Source of the DNA: Roseateles oligotrophus
GTDB lineage: Bacteria; Pseudomonadota; Gammaproteobacteria; Burkholderiales; Burkholderiaceae_C
Assembly (NCBI RefSeq): GCF_025717515.1
Contig: NZ_JAJIRN010000001.1
Coordinates: forward strand, 62,001-126,000
Direction of reading: 5' to 3'
Length of the DNA: 64,000 nucleotides
Positions 8,974 through 19,444 of this stretch are shown one piece after another. Each line of letters opens with the position of its first letter. Positions within the stretch are counted from its first letter, which is position 1. The translations under genes were made by a program, and so were the position numbers. The notes beneath the pieces are model-generated. The model ran no database searches and was not told the origin of the DNA. It saw nothing but the letters and a program-made list of their open reading frames with translations.

Positions 8974-9963
8974 TCAGCTTATCTTTTCGTCAGCGGCCCA
9001 ACCTTGCAGTGGGTGGCTATCTAAGCTGCGGCAAATTCTACCAGACCAATCCGCAGGTAAACCCTGCAACTTCGAAAAAATTATCTGATTTAACAGATTT
9101 ATTTCTTGCTCATTCGTTGGAGTATCAACTCTCGCGAATACTGCGCTACCGGAGCCTGTCATTCGACTATTGCCGAATTCAGATTCCAATATATGCAGCG
9201 CTTGAACAACTCCGGGGCAACTTGCTTCGGCTGGTTTTTGTAGGTCGTTGCGACCAAACCCGCCGATCAATTTTGCTATTCCTTCATCGTCCAGCTTCAA
9301 TACTTCATCAAATTCTTTCGACTCGTTGAGTGACGAGCCGACCGATGTTTTTTCTGAAGAATTGTTTGCAGGAAAGCCCGCTACTATAGCCATGTTTTTT
9401 GATCTTGCCAAGAGGGGGCTCGAAAATATTTCTTGCGTGGAGATGCTTTGGCTCGGTTTCAGCACCGCAAAGCTCAACGGCGGCAAGTCGATCGGATGCA
9501 GGATTTCTCCGATGCCTTCGACGAATGCGTGGCTGCCGCCAAGAAAAAACGGCACGTCGGCGCCTAGCTTCAGGCCCAGCGCTAAAAGTTTCGACAGCGG
9601 CCAGTTCAAGCCCCAAAGACGATTCAAGGCGAGCAGGGTTGAGGCTGCATCAGAAGAGCCCCCGCCCATGCCCGCGCCCGCGGGCAGGCGCTTTTCAATC
9701 TGGATATCGACACCAAAGTCGCAAGCACTTTGCGCCTGCAGCAGGCGTGCAGCCCTCAGGCACAGATCGTCGGGCGGCAGGCTGGCGCCAATGTCGTGGC
9801 GGCGCAAAAGCCCGTCGCTGCGACGTTCGAAGTGCAGCGTGTCGGCCCAATCGATCAGCGTAAAAACAGACTGCAGGAGGTGGTAGCCATCGGGCCTCTT
9901 GCCGACGACATGCAAAAAGAGGTTGAGCTTGGCCGGGGCGGGAATGTCGTAAATCGCTTGCAT
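8974..9963 (-). CDS. ispE: 4-diphosphocytidyl-2-C-methyl-D-erythritol kinase
   Basis: GHMP-superfamily kinase of the MEP isoprenoid pathway. The N-terminus has PAPAKLNLFLHVVGKRPDGYH (catalytic Lys/Asp region) and the ATP loop LPAGAGMGGGSSDAA at residues 93-107. A C-terminal RMTGSGSAVFA motif is present. The protein is 329 aa against the usual 280-290. The extra residues are a Ser/Asn/Glu-rich insertion after VAGFPANN (about residues 200-235). The DNA of the C-terminal half, about 8974-9420, is visibly AT-richer than the surrounding genes. All catalytic motifs remain, so it is probably functional. Confidence 0.93.
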   Translation of the reverse strand: MQAIYDIPAPAKLNLFLHVVGKRPDGYHLLQSVFTLIDWADTLHFERRSDGLLRRHDIGASLPPDDLCLRAARLLQAQSACDFGVDIQIEKRLPAGAGMGGGSSDAASTLLALNRLWGLNWPLSKLLALGLKLGADVPFFLGGSHAFVEGIGEILHPIDLPPLSFAVLKPSQSISTQEIFSSPLLARSKNMAIVAGFPANNSSEKTSVGSSLNESKEFDEVLKLDDEGIAKLIGGFGRNDLQKPAEASCPGVVQALHILESEFGNSRMTGSGSAVFARVDTPTNEQEINLLNQIIFSKLQGLPADWSGRICRSLDSHPLQGWAADEKIS

Positions 9964-9978
9964 CGCTGGGGGATTTGC

Positions 9979-10518
9979 TTAGGGTTCTACGCGGGCGCGC
10001 AGCGTGACCAGGGGTTCGGCCTTGCGGGTGGCGATGATCAAGCCCTCTTGAAAGCGCGCCAGATCGATCTGCCAGCCGAGTTGCGAGAAGCCGAGGCCTT
10101 CGGCCATGGGCTCGTTGTGTACCTGCGGCCAAGGGCGGCCGCGCAACCAGTCGAACAGCGCGGCCACAGGGATCGCCTCCCCCAGCAATTCGCGAGTCAA
10201 GCCATCCAGATCGGCGAAGCTGCGTTCGGCCTCTGGCGTCTGCAGCGTTGCTATCTCGGGCCCCCAACTTGCGCGGGCGACCAGACTTCCCAATGGCGTG
10301 CTCAGCTCCAGTTGGCCGGCGCGAGGGTTGCCGCTCAACTCGAAGCCAGCGTTGCCGCCCGAGGCGCGGCCGCTGCTGCCGGCGACTTGCACGCTGAGTC
10401 TGCCGCTGATGCGCACATCGCCTTCGGCAACAATATTGGCGGGCTTGGGGGCCAAACTGGCGCAGCCAGCCATCAATAGCGACGCGCCGGTCAAGAGTAA
10501 TGCCGCGAGGAGTCTCAT
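9979..10518 (-). CDS. lolB: Outer-membrane lipoprotein insertion protein LolB
   Basis: A 179-aa lipoprotein. The signal peptide ends in the lipobox LMAGC (Cys19) and is followed by a LolB-like beta-rich domain (GRLSVQV, GFELSG, GQLELSTPLGS, PLFDWLRGRPW-like block ALFDWLRGRPWP). LolB accepts lipoproteins from LolA and places them in the outer membrane. It overlaps the upstream TPR gene by ATGA and precedes ispE by 15 bases, the standard betaproteobacterial order. Confidence 0.9.
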   Translation of the reverse strand: MRLLAALLLTGASLLMAGCASLAPKPANIVAEGDVRISGRLSVQVAGSSGRASGGNAGFELSGNPRAGQLELSTPLGSLVARASWGPEIATLQTPEAERSFADLDGLTRELLGEAIPVAALFDWLRGRPWPQVHNEPMAEGLGFSQLGWQIDLARFQEGLIIATRKAEPLVTLRARVEP

Positions 10519-12320
10519 TGCTGCGCCTTCAGACGTTTGATGGCTTCGCGCAGCGCTTCGTTCTTGGGGTCGCGCGCCAGGCCTTCATTCCAGATCAGTT
10601 GAGCCTCGTTGCGCTGACCGCTGACCCACAGCACTTCACCCAGATGTGCAGCGATTTCGGCGTCGGGCCGGGCCGCGTAGCTCTGCCGCAGCAGTCGCAG
10701 CGCTTCAACCTTATTGCCCAGACGAAACTCGACCCAACCCATGCTGTCGAGGATAAAGGGCTCCGAGGGCACAAAGCTGAGCGCTTTGGCGATCAAGGCC
10801 TTGGCTTCTTCCAGCCGCAGATTGCGCTCAGCGAGCGAGTAACCGAGCGCGTTATAGGCGTGATGGTGATCGGGTTTGATGGCGATCACGCTTTTCAGCA
10901 AGCTTTCCATGTCCTCGAGTCGACCGAGTTTCTCCGCCATCATGGCTTGCTCGTATTTGAGATCGGGGTCCTTGGGCAGCCGCGCATTGGCCTGTGCCAG
11001 CACATCATGGGCGGCTTGCCAGTCCTGCGCATCGCGCAGCAACTGCGACTCGGCCAGAAGTTTGGAGCGCAATTCTTCGGGACTGCCCTCCGGCAATGAT
11101 TGCAGCAGCTTGCGCGCGTCGTTCAACTTGCCCTGGCGGGCCAACAAGGAAGCGCGCCGAAATTGGGCTTCCAGCTGCCGTTGCGGCGAGTCCACCTTGA
11201 GCAGCCAGTTTTCGGCCGCCTTGAAGTCGCCGCGCAACTCGGCCGCTTGGGCCAGCAATAACCATGTCTGTTGACGTGCTTCAGCGCTGGCTTGTGGATC
11301 GACTTCGCCATCTGCTGCCGCATTGGCCGTGACGGGGCCGTCGAGCAACTTCAGATATTCGCGCAGCGCCGCATCCGCCGCGTCCGCGTGACGCAGGTCC
11401 AGCTCCAGCGTGCCCAGCGCAAACCAAGCGCTGCTGGTGCCGGGCGAAGCAAGCGTGATGGCTCGAAATTCACGCGCGGCTTCGGCGGGCCGTTGCGCGC
11501 GAGCCAAGGCGCGGCCATAGGCAAGTTGCAACGCAAGGTTGTCGGGCTTGGCTTGCAGGCGCTGGGTGATCAGCAATTCGGCTCGCGGCTCCTGCGGCAA
11601 CAACTCCAAGGCCAATTGAATCGCCTCGTCCGAGTCGGCGGCGAAGGCGGCCACTTCTTCGGTCAGCGTCATTGCGCGCTTGCTGTCGCCGGCCGCGAGC
11701 GCCAGCTTTGCCAGCACGGACTTGGCTGCTAATTTGGTTTCGGACTGCTGCGCGGCAGCCTGCAGCACGGGCTCGAGGGCGGCCAGCACCCGCTTGGGTT
11801 CGGCGGCGCGCTGAAATAGCCGGGGCAGGGTCAGCAAAACCGCCGATCGCTGCGCCTCGGGGCTGATAGCGAGCAAGGAGCGCAGTGGCTCGGTCGCGTC
11901 GGCAGGGCGGTTCAACAAGGCCAGCAACTGGATCATCATCTGATGGGCGGCGGCCGACTTCGGCTGCGATTCGCGCCAGGCTTTGGCGGCGATCAGCGCC
12001 TGGTCACCGGCCCGAGCCTGCAAGGCAATGTTGATGACGCGTTGAAACAGCTCCTCATCGGCGGTTCGGCGTGCCGCGTCCAGCAATACTTGATAGGCGA
12101 CGCCCGGCTGGCCGGTGTGCAGCTCCAACTCGCCCACCAGCAGTTGGTAGAACAGTGGCGCGTCCATCTCCGAGTTGATCGGTGCCGAGGGTGCGGAAGA
12201 CTTTGGCGGCGCCTCGGCTGCGGGGCCGGCCACGGCGTGCTGAACAATCAAACTGGCAAGCAGCAGCGACGCGCCAATGGCTATGGCACCGGCGACGCTG
12301 CGGCGGAATTTCTCGGGCAT
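10515..12320 (-). CDS. Tetratricopeptide-repeat protein, exported or membrane-anchored
   Basis: A 601-aa protein with an N-terminal hydrophobic segment (AGAIAIGASLLLASLIVQHAVA, residues 10-31) serving as signal or anchor, then many TPR-like helical repeats. The last third is the most regular (AYNALGYSLAERNLRLEEA, FILDSMGWVEFRLGNKVEAL). Such proteins occur upstream of lolB in Burkholderiales and are thought to be periplasmic scaffolds. The exact role is unknown. The start at 12320 is preferred over one 21 codons upstream because it begins directly before the signal-like sequence. Confidence 0.85.
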   Translation of the reverse strand: MPEKFRRSVAGAIAIGASLLLASLIVQHAVAGPAAEAPPKSSAPSAPINSEMDAPLFYQLLVGELELHTGQPGVAYQVLLDAARRTADEELFQRVINIALQARAGDQALIAAKAWRESQPKSAAAHQMMIQLLALLNRPADATEPLRSLLAISPEAQRSAVLLTLPRLFQRAAEPKRVLAALEPVLQAAAQQSETKLAAKSVLAKLALAAGDSKRAMTLTEEVAAFAADSDEAIQLALELLPQEPRAELLITQRLQAKPDNLALQLAYGRALARAQRPAEAAREFRAITLASPGTSSAWFALGTLELDLRHADAADAALREYLKLLDGPVTANAAADGEVDPQASAEARQQTWLLLAQAAELRGDFKAAENWLLKVDSPQRQLEAQFRRASLLARQGKLNDARKLLQSLPEGSPEELRSKLLAESQLLRDAQDWQAAHDVLAQANARLPKDPDLKYEQAMMAEKLGRLEDMESLLKSVIAIKPDHHHAYNALGYSLAERNLRLEEAKALIAKALSFVPSEPFILDSMGWVEFRLGNKVEALRLLRQSYAARPDAEIAAHLGEVLWVSGQRNEAQLIWNEGLARDPKNEALREAIKRLKAQQ

Positions 12321-12406
12321 GGAGGCTCCAACAAAAATACAAACCCCGACCCACGGCGAGCGAGGGGAGGGGCGAGTGAGCATTCTGCCCCGATATCATG
12401 CGAGCC

Positions 12407-13240
12407 ATGCCCGAACTCCCCGAAGTCGAAGTCACCCGCCGCAGTTTTGCCGCCGCCATCGAGGGCGCCACCGTGTTGCAAGCACGCTTGGGCAAGCCGC
12501 TGCGCTGGCCGCTGGGCTTGGCCAGCGAGTGCCTGCTTGGCGCGCGCGTCGGTGCGGTCAGCCGGCGGGGCAAGTATTTGTGGTTGCCGCTGTCGCGGCC
12601 CAAGGCGAGCGGTGGGCTGCTGCTGCATCTGGGCATGTCGGGTTCCTTGGCATTTAGCCCCGGCCTCGCCGATGCGCCGGCCGGAGCGCATGACCATTTC
12701 GATCTGCAGACCGACCGCGGCCTGCTGCGCCTGACCGACCCGCGTCGTTTCGGGGCGGTGGTTTGGTCCGAGGCAATCGATGCCGATCCGGCCGCCAAGC
12801 TGCTCGGCGGGCTGGGAATGGAACCCTTTGACCTTCGCTTTGACGGCACTCATCTGCATGCGGGTCTGAGCGGGCGCCGGGTGGCCGTCAAGCTGGCCTT
12901 GCTGGCCGGCGACATCGTCGTCGGCGCGGGCAATATCTACGCTTGCGAGGCCTTGTTTCTGGCCGGCATCGATCCGCGTCTGGCTGCGGCCAAGCTCAGT
13001 CGCCCGCGCGCCGAACGTCTGGCTCAGGCGGTGCGAGCGGTCTTGGCTCAGGCCTTGGAGGCGGGCGGCACGACCTTGCGTGATTTCAAGGACGCTCACG
13101 GCGTCGCCGGTAGCTTTCAAATGCAGGCTCGCGTCTATGGCCGCGAGGGCCAGCCTTGCCTGACTTGCGCCACGCCGATCAAACGCATCGTGCAAGGCCA
13201 GCGCTCCACATTCTTCTGCCCTCAATGTCAAAAACGATAG
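12407..13240 (+). CDS. mutM: Formamidopyrimidine-DNA glycosylase
   Basis: Base-excision repair enzyme removing 8-oxoguanine and formamidopyrimidines. The start at 12407 gives the obligatory [10 protein letters not shown]-terminus, where Pro2 is the catalytic nucleophile and Glu3 is essential. An ATG nine bases upstream would block Pro2. The internal lysine in RRGKYLWL and the C-terminal zinc finger (CLTC, 16 residues, CPQC) are intact. Its 277 aa match the family. It is divergent from the TPR gene and overlaps mutY by 16 bases, so the two 8-oxoG repair enzymes are coexpressed. Confidence 0.96.
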   Translation: MPELPEVEVTRRSFAAAIEGATVLQARLGKPLRWPLGLASECLLGARVGAVSRRGKYLWLPLSRPKASGGLLLHLGMSGSLAFSPGLADAPAGAHDHFDLQTDRGLLRLTDPRRFGAVVWSEAIDADPAAKLLGGLGMEPFDLRFDGTHLHAGLSGRRVAVKLALLAGDIVVGAGNIYACEALFLAGIDPRLAAAKLSRPRAERLAQAVRAVLAQALEAGGTTLRDFKDAHGVAGSFQMQARVYGREGQPCLTCATPIKRIVQGQRSTFFCPQCQKR

Positions 13241-14256
13241 TTGTTCCGCTTCAATTTGCGCCGACCCTGGTCGCTTGGCAGCGCCGCCATGGCCGCCATG
13301 AACTGCCCTGGCAAAACACCCGCGACCCCTACCGGGTCTGGCTCTCCGAGATCATGTTGCAGCAGACGCAGGTGACGACGGTGCTCGGCTATTACCAGCG
13401 ATTTCTGGAGCGCTTCCCCGCGGTCAGCGATCTCGCTGCGGCTTCGCTCGACGAGGTGCTGGCGCTGTGGGCCGGCCTGGGCTACTACAGCCGGGCGCGC
13501 AATCTGCATGCCTGCGCGCAGGCGGTGATGACGCTTCACGGTGGCGAATTTCCGCGCAGCGCGGCAGGCCTGCAAACCCTGCCCGGCATTGGCCGCTCGA
13601 CCGCTGCGGCGGTGGCGGCGTTTTGTTTCGGCGAGCGGGTGGCCATCCTGGACGGCAATGTCAAACGGGTCTTGGGGCGCTTGCTGGCTTTTGATGGCGA
13701 CCTGGCCAGCAGCGCCGAAGAAAAGCGGCTCTGGGCCTTTGCCACCGAGCTATTGCCCGCCGAGGCTATCGAGTCCTACACCCAAGGGCTGATGGACCTG
13801 GGTGCGAGCATTTGTAGCAGCCGCTCGCCGCAATGCCTGTTATGCCCGGTGGCCGATCTATGTGCCGGGCGTATTGAAGGCGAGCCGACGCGCTATCCCG
13901 TCAAGACCCGCAAACTCAAGCGCGGCCGGCGCGAGAACTGGTGGTTATGGCTGGAGCGCGAGGGTCAGGTCTTGCTGCAGCAGCGCCCCGCCACCGGGGT
14001 GTGGGCCGGGCTGTGGAGTTTGCCGCTTTATGACGATGAGGCGGCGCTGCAGTTGGATGCCGACAAACTCGGTGCCAAGCTTGAGGTGATGCCGCGCATC
14101 GCGCATGCCTTGACGCATTTTGATTGGATACTGCACACCCGGCGCGCGGATGTCCTCATCGGCTCGGTTGAGTCCGGTCCCGGCGGAGTCTGGGTGGCAC
14201 GTGAACGGCTGGCCGACTACGCATTGCCGGCGCCTTTGAAAAAACTGATCGTCTGA
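13225..14256 (+). CDS. mutY: A/G-specific adenine glycosylase
   Basis: Removes adenine mispaired with 8-oxoguanine. The helix-hairpin-helix [16 protein letters not shown] (about residues 118-133) and catalytic Asp143 in ILDGNV are present, as is Glu42 in [10 protein letters not shown]. The iron-sulfur cluster ligands follow the C-x6-C-x2-C-x5-C pattern ([17 protein letters not shown]). A NUDIX-like 8-oxoG recognition domain occupies the C-terminus. The start ATG lies inside the end of mutM. The upstream extension of the frame is only a shadow of mutM. Confidence 0.95.
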   Translation: MSKTIVVPLQFAPTLVAWQRRHGRHELPWQNTRDPYRVWLSEIMLQQTQVTTVLGYYQRFLERFPAVSDLAAASLDEVLALWAGLGYYSRARNLHACAQAVMTLHGGEFPRSAAGLQTLPGIGRSTAAAVAAFCFGERVAILDGNVKRVLGRLLAFDGDLASSAEEKRLWAFATELLPAEAIESYTQGLMDLGASICSSRSPQCLLCPVADLCAGRIEGEPTRYPVKTRKLKRGRRENWWLWLEREGQVLLQQRPATGVWAGLWSLPLYDDEAALQLDADKLGAKLEVMPRIAHALTHFDWILHTRRADVLIGSVESGPGGVWVARERLADYALPAPLKKLIV

Positions 14257-14270
14257 ATGAGTCACTACGC

Positions 14271-14579
14271 ATGAATGCCGCTACCAAGAATGCCGTTGAG
14301 TCAGCGCTGGTCGCCTTGATGGCGGCGGCTTGCTGCCTGTGGTTTTTGATCTCGGAGGCGAATGTCGACGGCGAGCCTTCGGCGGCATTGCTGACCTTTC
14401 TTGGCCTCGGAATCGCCGCCGCGCTGATGGCCCATTGGGTCTTTATGGGCCAGGCCTTGAGGCGCAGTGGCCGCGGCTTGCTGCCCTGGATGCTGGCCTT
14501 GGTGCTGCTGGCTCCGCTGGGTAGCGTGGCGCTATTGGTCTTGTTTTATTCGAGCGATGAAAAGCAGCCGCAGGTCTGA
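14271..14579 (+). CDS. Small hypothetical membrane protein
   Basis: A 102-aa protein with three hydrophobic segments (about residues 13-28, 39-60 and 73-94) and a polar C-terminus (SSDEKQPQV). It follows mutY by 14 bases in the same direction and ends convergently next to rapZ. I recognise no family. Its position suggests cotranscription with the mutM-mutY pair but says nothing firm about function. Confidence 0.65.
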   Translation: MNAATKNAVESALVALMAAACCLWFLISEANVDGEPSAALLTFLGLGIAAALMAHWVFMGQALRRSGRGLLPWMLALVLLAPLGSVALLVLFYSSDEKQPQV

Positions 14580-14584
14580 GGTGT

Positions 14585-15496
14585 TTATTTCGCGTCCAAC
14601 TCGCGGTGCCGTTTCAGCACTTGACCATGGTGCGCGAACTGGCGCGCCAAGGCCTCCACCAGGTAGACCGAGCGGTGTTGACCGCCGGTGCAGCCGATAG
14701 CGACGGTCAAATAACTGCGCTGATCCGCGGCAAAGTTGGGTAGCCACTGGGTCATGAAGGCGCCGATTTGGCTCAGCATCAGGCCAACCTCCGGCTGCGC
14801 CTCGAGGTAGTCGGCGACCGGCTTATCTCGGCCGTTGAGAGGTCGCAACTCCCGGTCGTAATAGGGGTTAGGCAGCACGCGCACATCAAACACAAAATCG
14901 GCGTCGCTCGGCACACCGTGCTTGAAGGCAAACGACTCGAACACCAGGGTCAGCGAATTGCCTTCCACCACCACCAGGTCGCGCACCCAGGCGCGCAACT
15001 GGGCTGGGCGCAGCTGGCTGGTGTCCAGCACCGTCGATTCAACCCGCAGTGCGCCCAGCAGTTCGCGCTCCAGCGTGATCGCCTCCAGCAGCGCCCGGTG
15101 TCCGTCGTCCTTGTTTGACGGCGATTGATCGAGGCGCAAGGGATGGGGCCGGCGCGTTTCCGAAAAACGCCGCATCAAGGTTTCGGTATTCGCATCAAAG
15201 AAGATCGAGCGGATCGCCACACCTTCGTCGCGCAATTGCTTGAACAAGGGCAGCAGCAGAGGCAAGGATCCGGCGCTGCGCACATCCACCGCAATCGCGA
15301 CCCGGCGCTCGCCACGCTGTTGCTCAAGACGCAAAAAGTCCAGCAGCAGGTCGGCCGGCAGGTTGTCAACGCAGAAGAAGCCGGCGTCTTCCAGCGCATG
15401 CATCGCCTCCGACTTGCCGCCGCCGGACATGCCGGTTACCAGCACCACATTGCTTTTCGTTGCAGGGTCAACCGGTTTGGCTGATTGGCTGGTCAT
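14585..15496 (-). CDS. rapZ: RNase adapter / nucleotide-binding protein RapZ
   Basis: A 303-aa RapZ (YvcJ) family protein. In enterobacteria RapZ guides RNase E to the small RNA GlmZ and binds an amino-sugar metabolite. The P-loop reads TGMSGGGKS (residues 21-29), with glycine where many homologues have serine. HPL and DVRFLPNP-like ([10 protein letters not shown]) segments and a C-terminal [15 protein letters not shown] are present. It overlaps recN by ATGA. Whether the GlmZ role holds in betaproteobacteria is unknown. Confidence 0.93.
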   Translation of the reverse strand: MTSQSAKPVDPATKSNVVLVTGMSGGGKSEAMHALEDAGFFCVDNLPADLLLDFLRLEQQRGERRVAIAVDVRSAGSLPLLLPLFKQLRDEGVAIRSIFFDANTETLMRRFSETRRPHPLRLDQSPSNKDDGHRALLEAITLERELLGALRVESTVLDTSQLRPAQLRAWVRDLVVVEGNSLTLVFESFAFKHGVPSDADFVFDVRVLPNPYYDRELRPLNGRDKPVADYLEAQPEVGLMLSQIGAFMTQWLPNFAADQRSYLTVAIGCTGGQHRSVYLVEALARQFAHHGQVLKRHRELDAK

Positions 15497-17193
15497 GACT
15501 TGGCTTTCTTTGAGCGTGTTGCGCTGGTGGTGTTCGGGGAGGCGGAGAGATCGAGCATCTCCTGTGCGTGCGCCAGGCTGGTGGAAGAGAGCCGCTCGCC
15601 GCCCAGCATGCGGGCAATTTCTGCGACTCTTGTCTCGCCGAGCACGGCCTGTACGGTGCTGAGCGTCTGGCCGCCCGCGAAGGCCTTGGCGACGACCAAA
15701 TGCTGATCGGCACAGGCGGCGACCTGGGGCAAATGGGTAACGGCCAGCACTTGGCGCTCGCGCCCCAGTTGCTTCATCAAGCGGCCGACGGTCTCGGCCA
15801 CAGCGCCGCCGACGCCGGCATCGATTTCGTCAAAGATCAAGGTGCCGACGCCGCCGCGGTCTTGCTGGCAGGTGGTGACGGCAATCGCCAGCGCAATGCG
15901 CGAGAGCTCGCCGCCCGAGGCCACCTTGGCCAAAGGGCGGGGTGAGCTCCCGGCATGCCCGGCGACCAGGAATTCCGCCGACTCCAGGCCAAAACTCTGC
16001 GGTTGCTCTTGCCTCAACAGGCTGACCTCGAACTGGCCGCCGCTCATGCCGAGTTGCTGCATCGCCTGAGTCACTGCGGCCGCGAGCTTGGGTGCGGCAG
16101 CCTTGCGTTGGCGGCTGATGCGCGTTGCCTCTTGCTCAAAGGCGGCGCGTGCACCGAGCAAGGCGGCGTTCAAGGCGGCGAGGTCGGTGGCGGCATCCAG
16201 CGCTTGCAATTCTTCTTGCCATTGGCCCAAAAGCTGCGGCAACTCGGCGGGCGGGCGGCGGTAGCGGCGCGCCAGCGTCAGCCAAGCGGAGATGCGCTCG
16301 TCCAGCTCCTGCATACGGGCCGGCTCCAGCTCGGTGCCGTGCAGATAGGCGCTGAGGGTGTGACCCGCATCCTGCAGCTGCGCCTGCGCGCCGCGCAGGG
16401 CCTCGACGGCCGGCAGCAGCTGTGCGTCGTAATCAAGCACCTTCTCCAGCCTCGTCAAGGCGCTATCGGTCTGCGCCTGCGCATTCGGTTCGTCCTCGGT
16501 CAGCACCTCCAGCGCGCCGCGCACGGCATCCAGCAGCGAAGCTGCATGGGCCAGTTTTTGATGCTCTGAATTCAATGCATCCCACTCGTCAAGGCCGGGT
16601 GAAAGGCGCGCCACTTCGCCAATCTGCCAAGCCAGGCGCTCACGCTCACGTAACAAGTCAGCCTGGCGCGACTCGGCGGCGGCGAGCTTGTCACTGGCCA
16701 GCTTCCAGGCGGCGAATGCGGCTTCCAGGGCGCTGCTGTCCAGGCCCGCAAAGTTGTCCAGCAGCGCACGCACGGCGGGCGCACGGGTCAGGCCTTGCCA
16801 GGCATGTTGGCCATGGATGTCCAGCAGGCTGTCGGCCAACTCGCGCAACTGCGTGACCGTGGCCGAACTGCCGTTGATCCAGGCTCGGCTCTTGCCCTGT
16901 GCATCGATCACCCGGCGCAGCAGCAAGCTGCCGTCGCCGGCGTCAAAGCCGGCCTCTTCCAGCCAGGCGCTCAGATGTTCTGGGCGATCAAACTCGGCCG
17001 AAATTTCGGCGCGCGTCGCACCTTCGCGCACCACGCCCGCGTCACCGCGGCTACCCAGCGCGAGTTGCAGCGCATCAACCAGGATCGATTTGCCGGCGCC
17101 AGTCTCGCCGGTCAAGACTGAGAAACCGGCGCTGAAATCCAGCTCCAATTCGGGCACGATGACGAAATCGCGCAGGCTCAGGCGGCGCAGCAT
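15493..17193 (-). CDS. recN: DNA repair protein RecN
   Basis: A 566-aa SMC-like ATPase that promotes recombinational repair of double-strand breaks. Walker A GETGAGKS is at residues 29-36, long helical coiled-coil stretches make up the middle, the ABC signature is [13 protein letters not shown] and Walker B is [13 protein letters not shown]. The start at 17193 gives the canonical [14 protein letters not shown] longer upstream frame only shadows nadK. Its ATG overlaps the nadK stop by one base (TGATG), so nadK-recN-rapZ form one coupled unit. Confidence 0.95.
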   Translation of the reverse strand: MLRRLSLRDFVIVPELELDFSAGFSVLTGETGAGKSILVDALQLALGSRGDAGVVREGATRAEISAEFDRPEHLSAWLEEAGFDAGDGSLLLRRVIDAQGKSRAWINGSSATVTQLRELADSLLDIHGQHAWQGLTRAPAVRALLDNFAGLDSSALEAAFAAWKLASDKLAAAESRQADLLRERERLAWQIGEVARLSPGLDEWDALNSEHQKLAHAASLLDAVRGALEVLTEDEPNAQAQTDSALTRLEKVLDYDAQLLPAVEALRGAQAQLQDAGHTLSAYLHGTELEPARMQELDERISAWLTLARRYRRPPAELPQLLGQWQEELQALDAATDLAALNAALLGARAAFEQEATRISRQRKAAAPKLAAAVTQAMQQLGMSGGQFEVSLLRQEQPQSFGLESAEFLVAGHAGSSPRPLAKVASGGELSRIALAIAVTTCQQDRGGVGTLIFDEIDAGVGGAVAETVGRLMKQLGRERQVLAVTHLPQVAACADQHLVVAKAFAGGQTLSTVQAVLGETRVAEIARMLGGERLSSTSLAHAQEMLDLSASPNTTSATRSKKAKS

Positions 17194-18068
17194 CAGCTCA
17201 CGCCCTCGTACCAGCGTAGCTTGCGGCGCAGGGTGGCGTAATAGCTCCAGCCCTTGGGGTGCAAAAAGCAAACCTTGTGGGCCGAACGGCGCACGGTGAT
17301 GCGGTCACCGTGCAGCAGGCTGGCCAGGCTTTGCATATCGAAGTTGACGCTGGCGTCGCGGCCGGCAACGATCTCCATCGTCACAACGCCGGTGTCGGGC
17401 AGCACGATAGGGCGGTTGGACAAGGTGTGCGACGCAATCGGCACCAGCAGCCAGCCGGCAATGCTCGGATGCAGAATCGGCCCTCCGGCCGATAGCGAAT
17501 AGGCGGTGGAGCCGGTCGGCGAGGCGACGATCACGCCGTCGGCGCGCAGATTGGCGACGAATTCCTCGCCCACATCGATGCGCAACTCGACCATGCTGGC
17601 GGTGGCACCGCGACTGACCACCACATCATTCAGGGCCAGGCCCTCAAAAATATTCTGTTCGTCGCGCCAGACCGCGCCCTCCAGCATGGTGCGATGCTCC
17701 TTCTCGTAATCGCCGGCCAGGATGGGAGCCAGCGCCTCACGGAATTTCTCCATCGAGATGTCGGTGATGAAGCCGAGGCGGCCCTGGTTGATGCCGACCA
17801 GCGGGGTGCCATGTCTGGCCATTTCGCGCGCGAAACCCAGCATCGTGCCGTCGCCACCGACGACGATGGCCAAGTCGCAGCGCTCACCTAACTGCTCGTT
17901 CGACAGGGCGTCATAACTGGTGATGCCGGTATTCAGCGCGGTCTCGTGTTGAAGAGAGACGTCAAGGCCTTGCCGAGTGACGAACTCGGCAATTTCTTCA
18001 AGAATCGGGCGAATACCAGGGGCTTGATGCTTGCCCACAATTGCCACATGCTGGAAATGTTTGGCCAT
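17193..18068 (-). CDS. nadK: NAD kinase
   Basis: A 291-aa ATP-NAD kinase that makes NADP. The family motif GGDGTML is at residues 71-77, and [20 protein letters not shown] and [16 protein letters not shown] are visible. The length is normal. It is the first gene of a minus-strand unit (nadK, recN, rapZ) and is divergent from hrcA with an 82-base intergenic region. That arrangement is conserved in Burkholderiales. Confidence 0.96.
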   Translation of the reverse strand: MAKHFQHVAIVGKHQAPGIRPILEEIAEFVTRQGLDVSLQHETALNTGITSYDALSNEQLGERCDLAIVVGGDGTMLGFAREMARHGTPLVGINQGRLGFITDISMEKFREALAPILAGDYEKEHRTMLEGAVWRDEQNIFEGLALNDVVVSRGATASMVELRIDVGEEFVANLRADGVIVASPTGSTAYSLSAGGPILHPSIAGWLLVPIASHTLSNRPIVLPDTGVVTMEIVAGRDASVNFDMQSLASLLHGDRITVRRSAHKVCFLHPKGWSYYATLRRKLRWYEGVS

Positions 18069-18150
18069 AGCGAAGAATTACACCACAGCACTATGACGTT
18101 ACGGGGAAGCCCGTGTGGTGTTCGCACCGGCCTTCCTTACAATGGGACGC

Positions 18151-19170
18151 ATGCTTGACGAGCGATCCAAATCACTGCTGAAAACCCTGGTCGAGCGCTA
18201 TATTGCGGACGGCCAGCCCATCGGTTCCCGCACGCTTTCCAAAGCGTCCGGTCTGGAGCTGAGCCCGGCCACGATACGCAATGTGATGGCCGACCTGGAG
18301 GAACTGGGCCTGATTGCCAGCCCCCACACCAGCGCCGGGCGTATACCGACCGCGCGCGGCTACCGCCTTTTTGTCGACACCATGTTGACCGCGCAACCGG
18401 CCTTGCTGGGCGCAGATGCCAAGCCCATCGACACCCATCTGCAGCCCGATCAACCGCAGCGCGTCATCGCCAGCGCCGCGCATCTGCTGTCCAGCCTGTC
18501 CAATTTTGTCGGTGTGGTGACGGCGCCGCGCAAGCCCGGCGTGTTCCATCACATCGAGTTCTTGCGGCTGGGCGATAGGCGCGTATTGGTGATTTTGGTG
18601 TCTCCCGATGGCGACGTGCAGAACCGCGTCATCTTTACCGCCCAAGACCTCAGCCAGACCGAATTGGCCGAGGCCAGCAACCGACTCAATGCGCATTACG
18701 CGGGCCTGAGTCTGGAGGCGGTGCGTGAGCGCTTGAAGAGCGAGGTGGACGAGTTGCGCGGCGAAATCGCCGGCCTGATGAGCGCGGCCGTGCAGGCCGG
18801 CACCGAGGCGATGGCCGATGAGGAGGAGCGGGTGGTGATCTCGGGCGAGCGAAATCTGCTCACCGTGCAGGATTTCGGTAACGATATGGGCAGCCTGCGA
18901 CGCCTGTTCGATGTGTTCGAACAAAAGACGCAGCTGATGCGCCTGTTGGATGTGTCCAGCCGCGCCGAGGGTGTGCGCATCTATATCGGCGGCGAGAGCC
19001 AGGTCGTGCCTTTTGAGGAGCTTTCAATCGTCTCGGCGCCCTATGAGGTCAATGGGCAGGTCGTCGGCACCTTGGGCGTCATCGGGCCGACTCGGATGGC
19101 CTATGACAGGATGATTCAGATTGTTGACATCACCTCCCGCATGATCAGCCAGGCGCTGTCGCAGAAGTAG
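18151..19170 (+). CDS. hrcA: Heat-inducible transcription repressor HrcA
   Basis: A 339-aa repressor that binds CIRCE elements and controls groESL and dnaK operons. The N-terminal winged helix ([46 protein letters not shown]) is characteristic. The ATG at 18151 gives the typical MLDER start, and an ATG three codons upstream is a minor alternative. I saw no CIRCE in the 82-base region shared with nadK, only a spaced 7-bp inverted repeat (ACACCAC at 18080, GTGGTGT at 18115). Confidence 0.95.
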   Translation: MLDERSKSLLKTLVERYIADGQPIGSRTLSKASGLELSPATIRNVMADLEELGLIASPHTSAGRIPTARGYRLFVDTMLTAQPALLGADAKPIDTHLQPDQPQRVIASAAHLLSSLSNFVGVVTAPRKPGVFHHIEFLRLGDRRVLVILVSPDGDVQNRVIFTAQDLSQTELAEASNRLNAHYAGLSLEAVRERLKSEVDELRGEIAGLMSAAVQAGTEAMADEEERVVISGERNLLTVQDFGNDMGSLRRLFDVFEQKTQLMRLLDVSSRAEGVRIYIGGESQVVPFEELSIVSAPYEVNGQVVGTLGVIGPTRMAYDRMIQIVDITSRMISQALSQK

Positions 19171-19250
19171 GGGAGGCCGTCACGGCCTTTCTGCCCTCCT
19201 ATACAATCGCGCGCTTCCGCCGCTGCGGTGGAAGTGAAAGTACCCCCTGG

Positions 19251-19327
19251 GGGCCGTTAGCTCAGTTGGTTAGAGCAGAGGACTCATAATCCTTTGGTCA
19301 TAGGTTCAAGTCCTATACGGCCTACCA
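19251..19327 (+). tRNA. tRNA with CAT anticodon (tRNA-Met or tRNA-Ile2), integration site of the island
   Basis: A complete 77-base cloverleaf: acceptor GGGCCGT pairs with ACGGCCT (first pair G-T), the anticodon loop ACTCATAAT carries CAT, the T-arm is ATAGGTTCAAGTCCTAT, and CCA is encoded. The anticodon alone cannot separate elongator Met from lysidine-modified Ile2. The 3' 49 bases recur exactly at 42447-42495, so the gene is the attachment site of the island. The integrated element restores the tRNA 3' end. A TATACAAT-like -10 lies at 19199-19206. Confidence 0.93.
19279..19327 (+). repeat. attL: 49-bp direct repeat inside the tRNA
   Basis: Identical to 42447-42495 over 49 bases, starting AGGACTCATAATCC and ending GGCCTACCA. 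The copies diverge immediately before (G versus A) and after (T versus A). It covers the anticodon arm through the CCA end, as expected for a tRNA-targeting tyrosine integrase. Confidence 0.95.
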
Positions 19328-19383
19328 TTATCCATGCGGGTTTGCGATGACTCTTGGGTTTTGAGGCGGGTGCTTTTTGGGTC

Positions 19384-19405
19384 TCATGTAGGCACCATGT
19401 AGGCA
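19384..19405 (+). repeat. Left arm-type site: CATGTAGGCA repeated twice with 11-bp period
   Basis: CATGTAGGCA occurs at 19385-19394 and again at 19396-19405. The same 22-base block recurs exactly at 42297-42318 beside the integrase gene. Tandem short repeats about one helical turn apart at both ends of an integrated element are typical of integrase arm-binding or excisionase sites. The assignment is inference. Confidence 0.7.
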
Positions 19406-19444
19406 ATTTTATGCAACACGCTTCAACGCTTTCATCGGGATCGC

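Noticed and set aside
18069-18150. CIRCE element upstream of hrcA
   Set aside because: I looked for TTAGCACTC and GAGTGCTAA with a 9-base spacer and found only an unrelated 7-bp inverted repeat with a long spacer.
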